This document shows, piece by piece, positions 63,926-64,000 of a stretch of DNA of 64,000 nt. The first letter of the stretch is position 1; each line of letters begins with the position of its first letter. Source of the DNA: Tautonia marina. GTDB lineage: Bacteria > Planctomycetota > Planctomycetia > Isosphaerales > Isosphaeraceae. Below the pieces are notes generated by a model. It saw nothing but the letters and a program-made list of their open reading frames with translations. It had not been told where the DNA came from and searched no databases. The position numbers were made by a program, and so were the translations under genes. Location of the stretch: assembly GCF_009177065.1 (NCBI RefSeq), contig NZ_WEZF01000004.1, forward strand, positions 124,001 to 188,000. Direction: 5' to 3'.

Positions 63926-63972
63926 GAGTTGTCCGGGACTCCTGGATCTCACCGGGGGTTCTCGGACAACTC
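63926..63972. repeat. Inverted repeat after atpE
   Basis: GAGTTGTCCG (63926-63935) and CGGACAACTC (63963-63972) form a perfect 10-bp stem around a 27-nt loop, 11 bp after the atpE stop. No T-run follows. It could stabilise the 3' end of an atpBE segment or give differential expression before atpF, which would lie beyond the window. Confidence 0.45.
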
Positions 63973-64000
63973 CCCAACGGAATTCCTGTTCGCTTTTTCA

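Overview
The window is a GC-rich, gene-dense stretch of a planctomycete chromosome, most like the Isosphaerales. Reasons: two PSCyt/DUF1549/DUF1553 plus DUF1501 gene pairs, a formylglycine-type sulfatase, a PmoA-like (DUF6807) protein, a bacterial tricorn protease, many twin-arginine signal peptides and weak or absent Shine-Dalgarno sites. I assign it by gene content only. I see no rRNA, CRISPR array, transposase, phage gene or plasmid origin. The layout looks like ordinary vertically inherited chromosome.

Layout. 1-2.8 kb: alpha-E (DUF403) protein, transglutaminase-like protease and hisB. 2.8-5.0 kb (minus): a secreted NfeD-type protein whose two ClpP-like domains both seem to lack the nucleophile serine, with a good sigma70-type promoter. 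5.5-11.4 kb: five closely spaced plus-strand genes (beta-propeller glycosidase-like protein, mandelate-racemase-type dehydratase, AstE/AspA-type deacylase, MFS permease, creatininase-family amidohydrolase) that look like an uncharacterised catabolic operon. 11.6-16.4 kb: first PSD1/DUF1501 pair. tRNA-Ser(GGA) with its terminator lies at 16.55-16.69 kb. 17-23.8 kb: a large hybrid sensor kinase and a DevBCA-like exporter. 24-28.5 kb: secreted lactonase-like propeller, aldo/keto reductase, MgtC, tRNA-Sec and a membrane protein. 28.6-34.7 kb: E2-like acyltransferase, ComB-like phosphatase, glycyl-tRNA synthetase, TIM-barrel epimerase, PH-like membrane protein and D-threonine-aldolase-like enzyme. 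34.8-40.2 kb: ilvD, a small membrane protein with two tatA genes, and a xylonate-type dehydratase. 40.4-46.1 kb: two small membrane stress-type proteins, the second PSD1/DUF1501 pair and a GbsR/MarR regulator. 46.1-50.2 kb: a translationally coupled pair (family-5 solute-binding protein and an uncharacterised secreted protein). 50.5-58.6 kb: tricorn protease, sulfatase, OpcA, a hypothetical gene and a PmoA-like protein. 58.7-61.7 kb (minus): 5-formyl-THF cyclo-ligase preceded by a probable 6S RNA, a UVR-motif protein and a Rho_N/DUF4912 protein. 62.2-64 kb: start of the ATP synthase operon (atpI/Z-like, atpB, atpE), which continues past the window.

How the genes work together. Housekeeping functions (translation, folate, histidine and branched-chain amino-acid synthesis, Tat export, ATP synthase) are interspersed with secreted and periplasmic genes for breaking down complex, probably sulfated or acidic, polysaccharides. 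The two RNA finds carry most information: a selenocysteine tRNA shows that the organism probably makes selenoproteins, although none is visible here, and the 6S-like RNA sits in the ssrS-ygfA arrangement known from proteobacteria. I do not see a clearly undescribed defence or mobile system. The best leads for new biology are the 5.5-11.4 kb operon, the solute-binding-protein pair at 46.1-50.2 kb and the apparently inactive NfeD protein.
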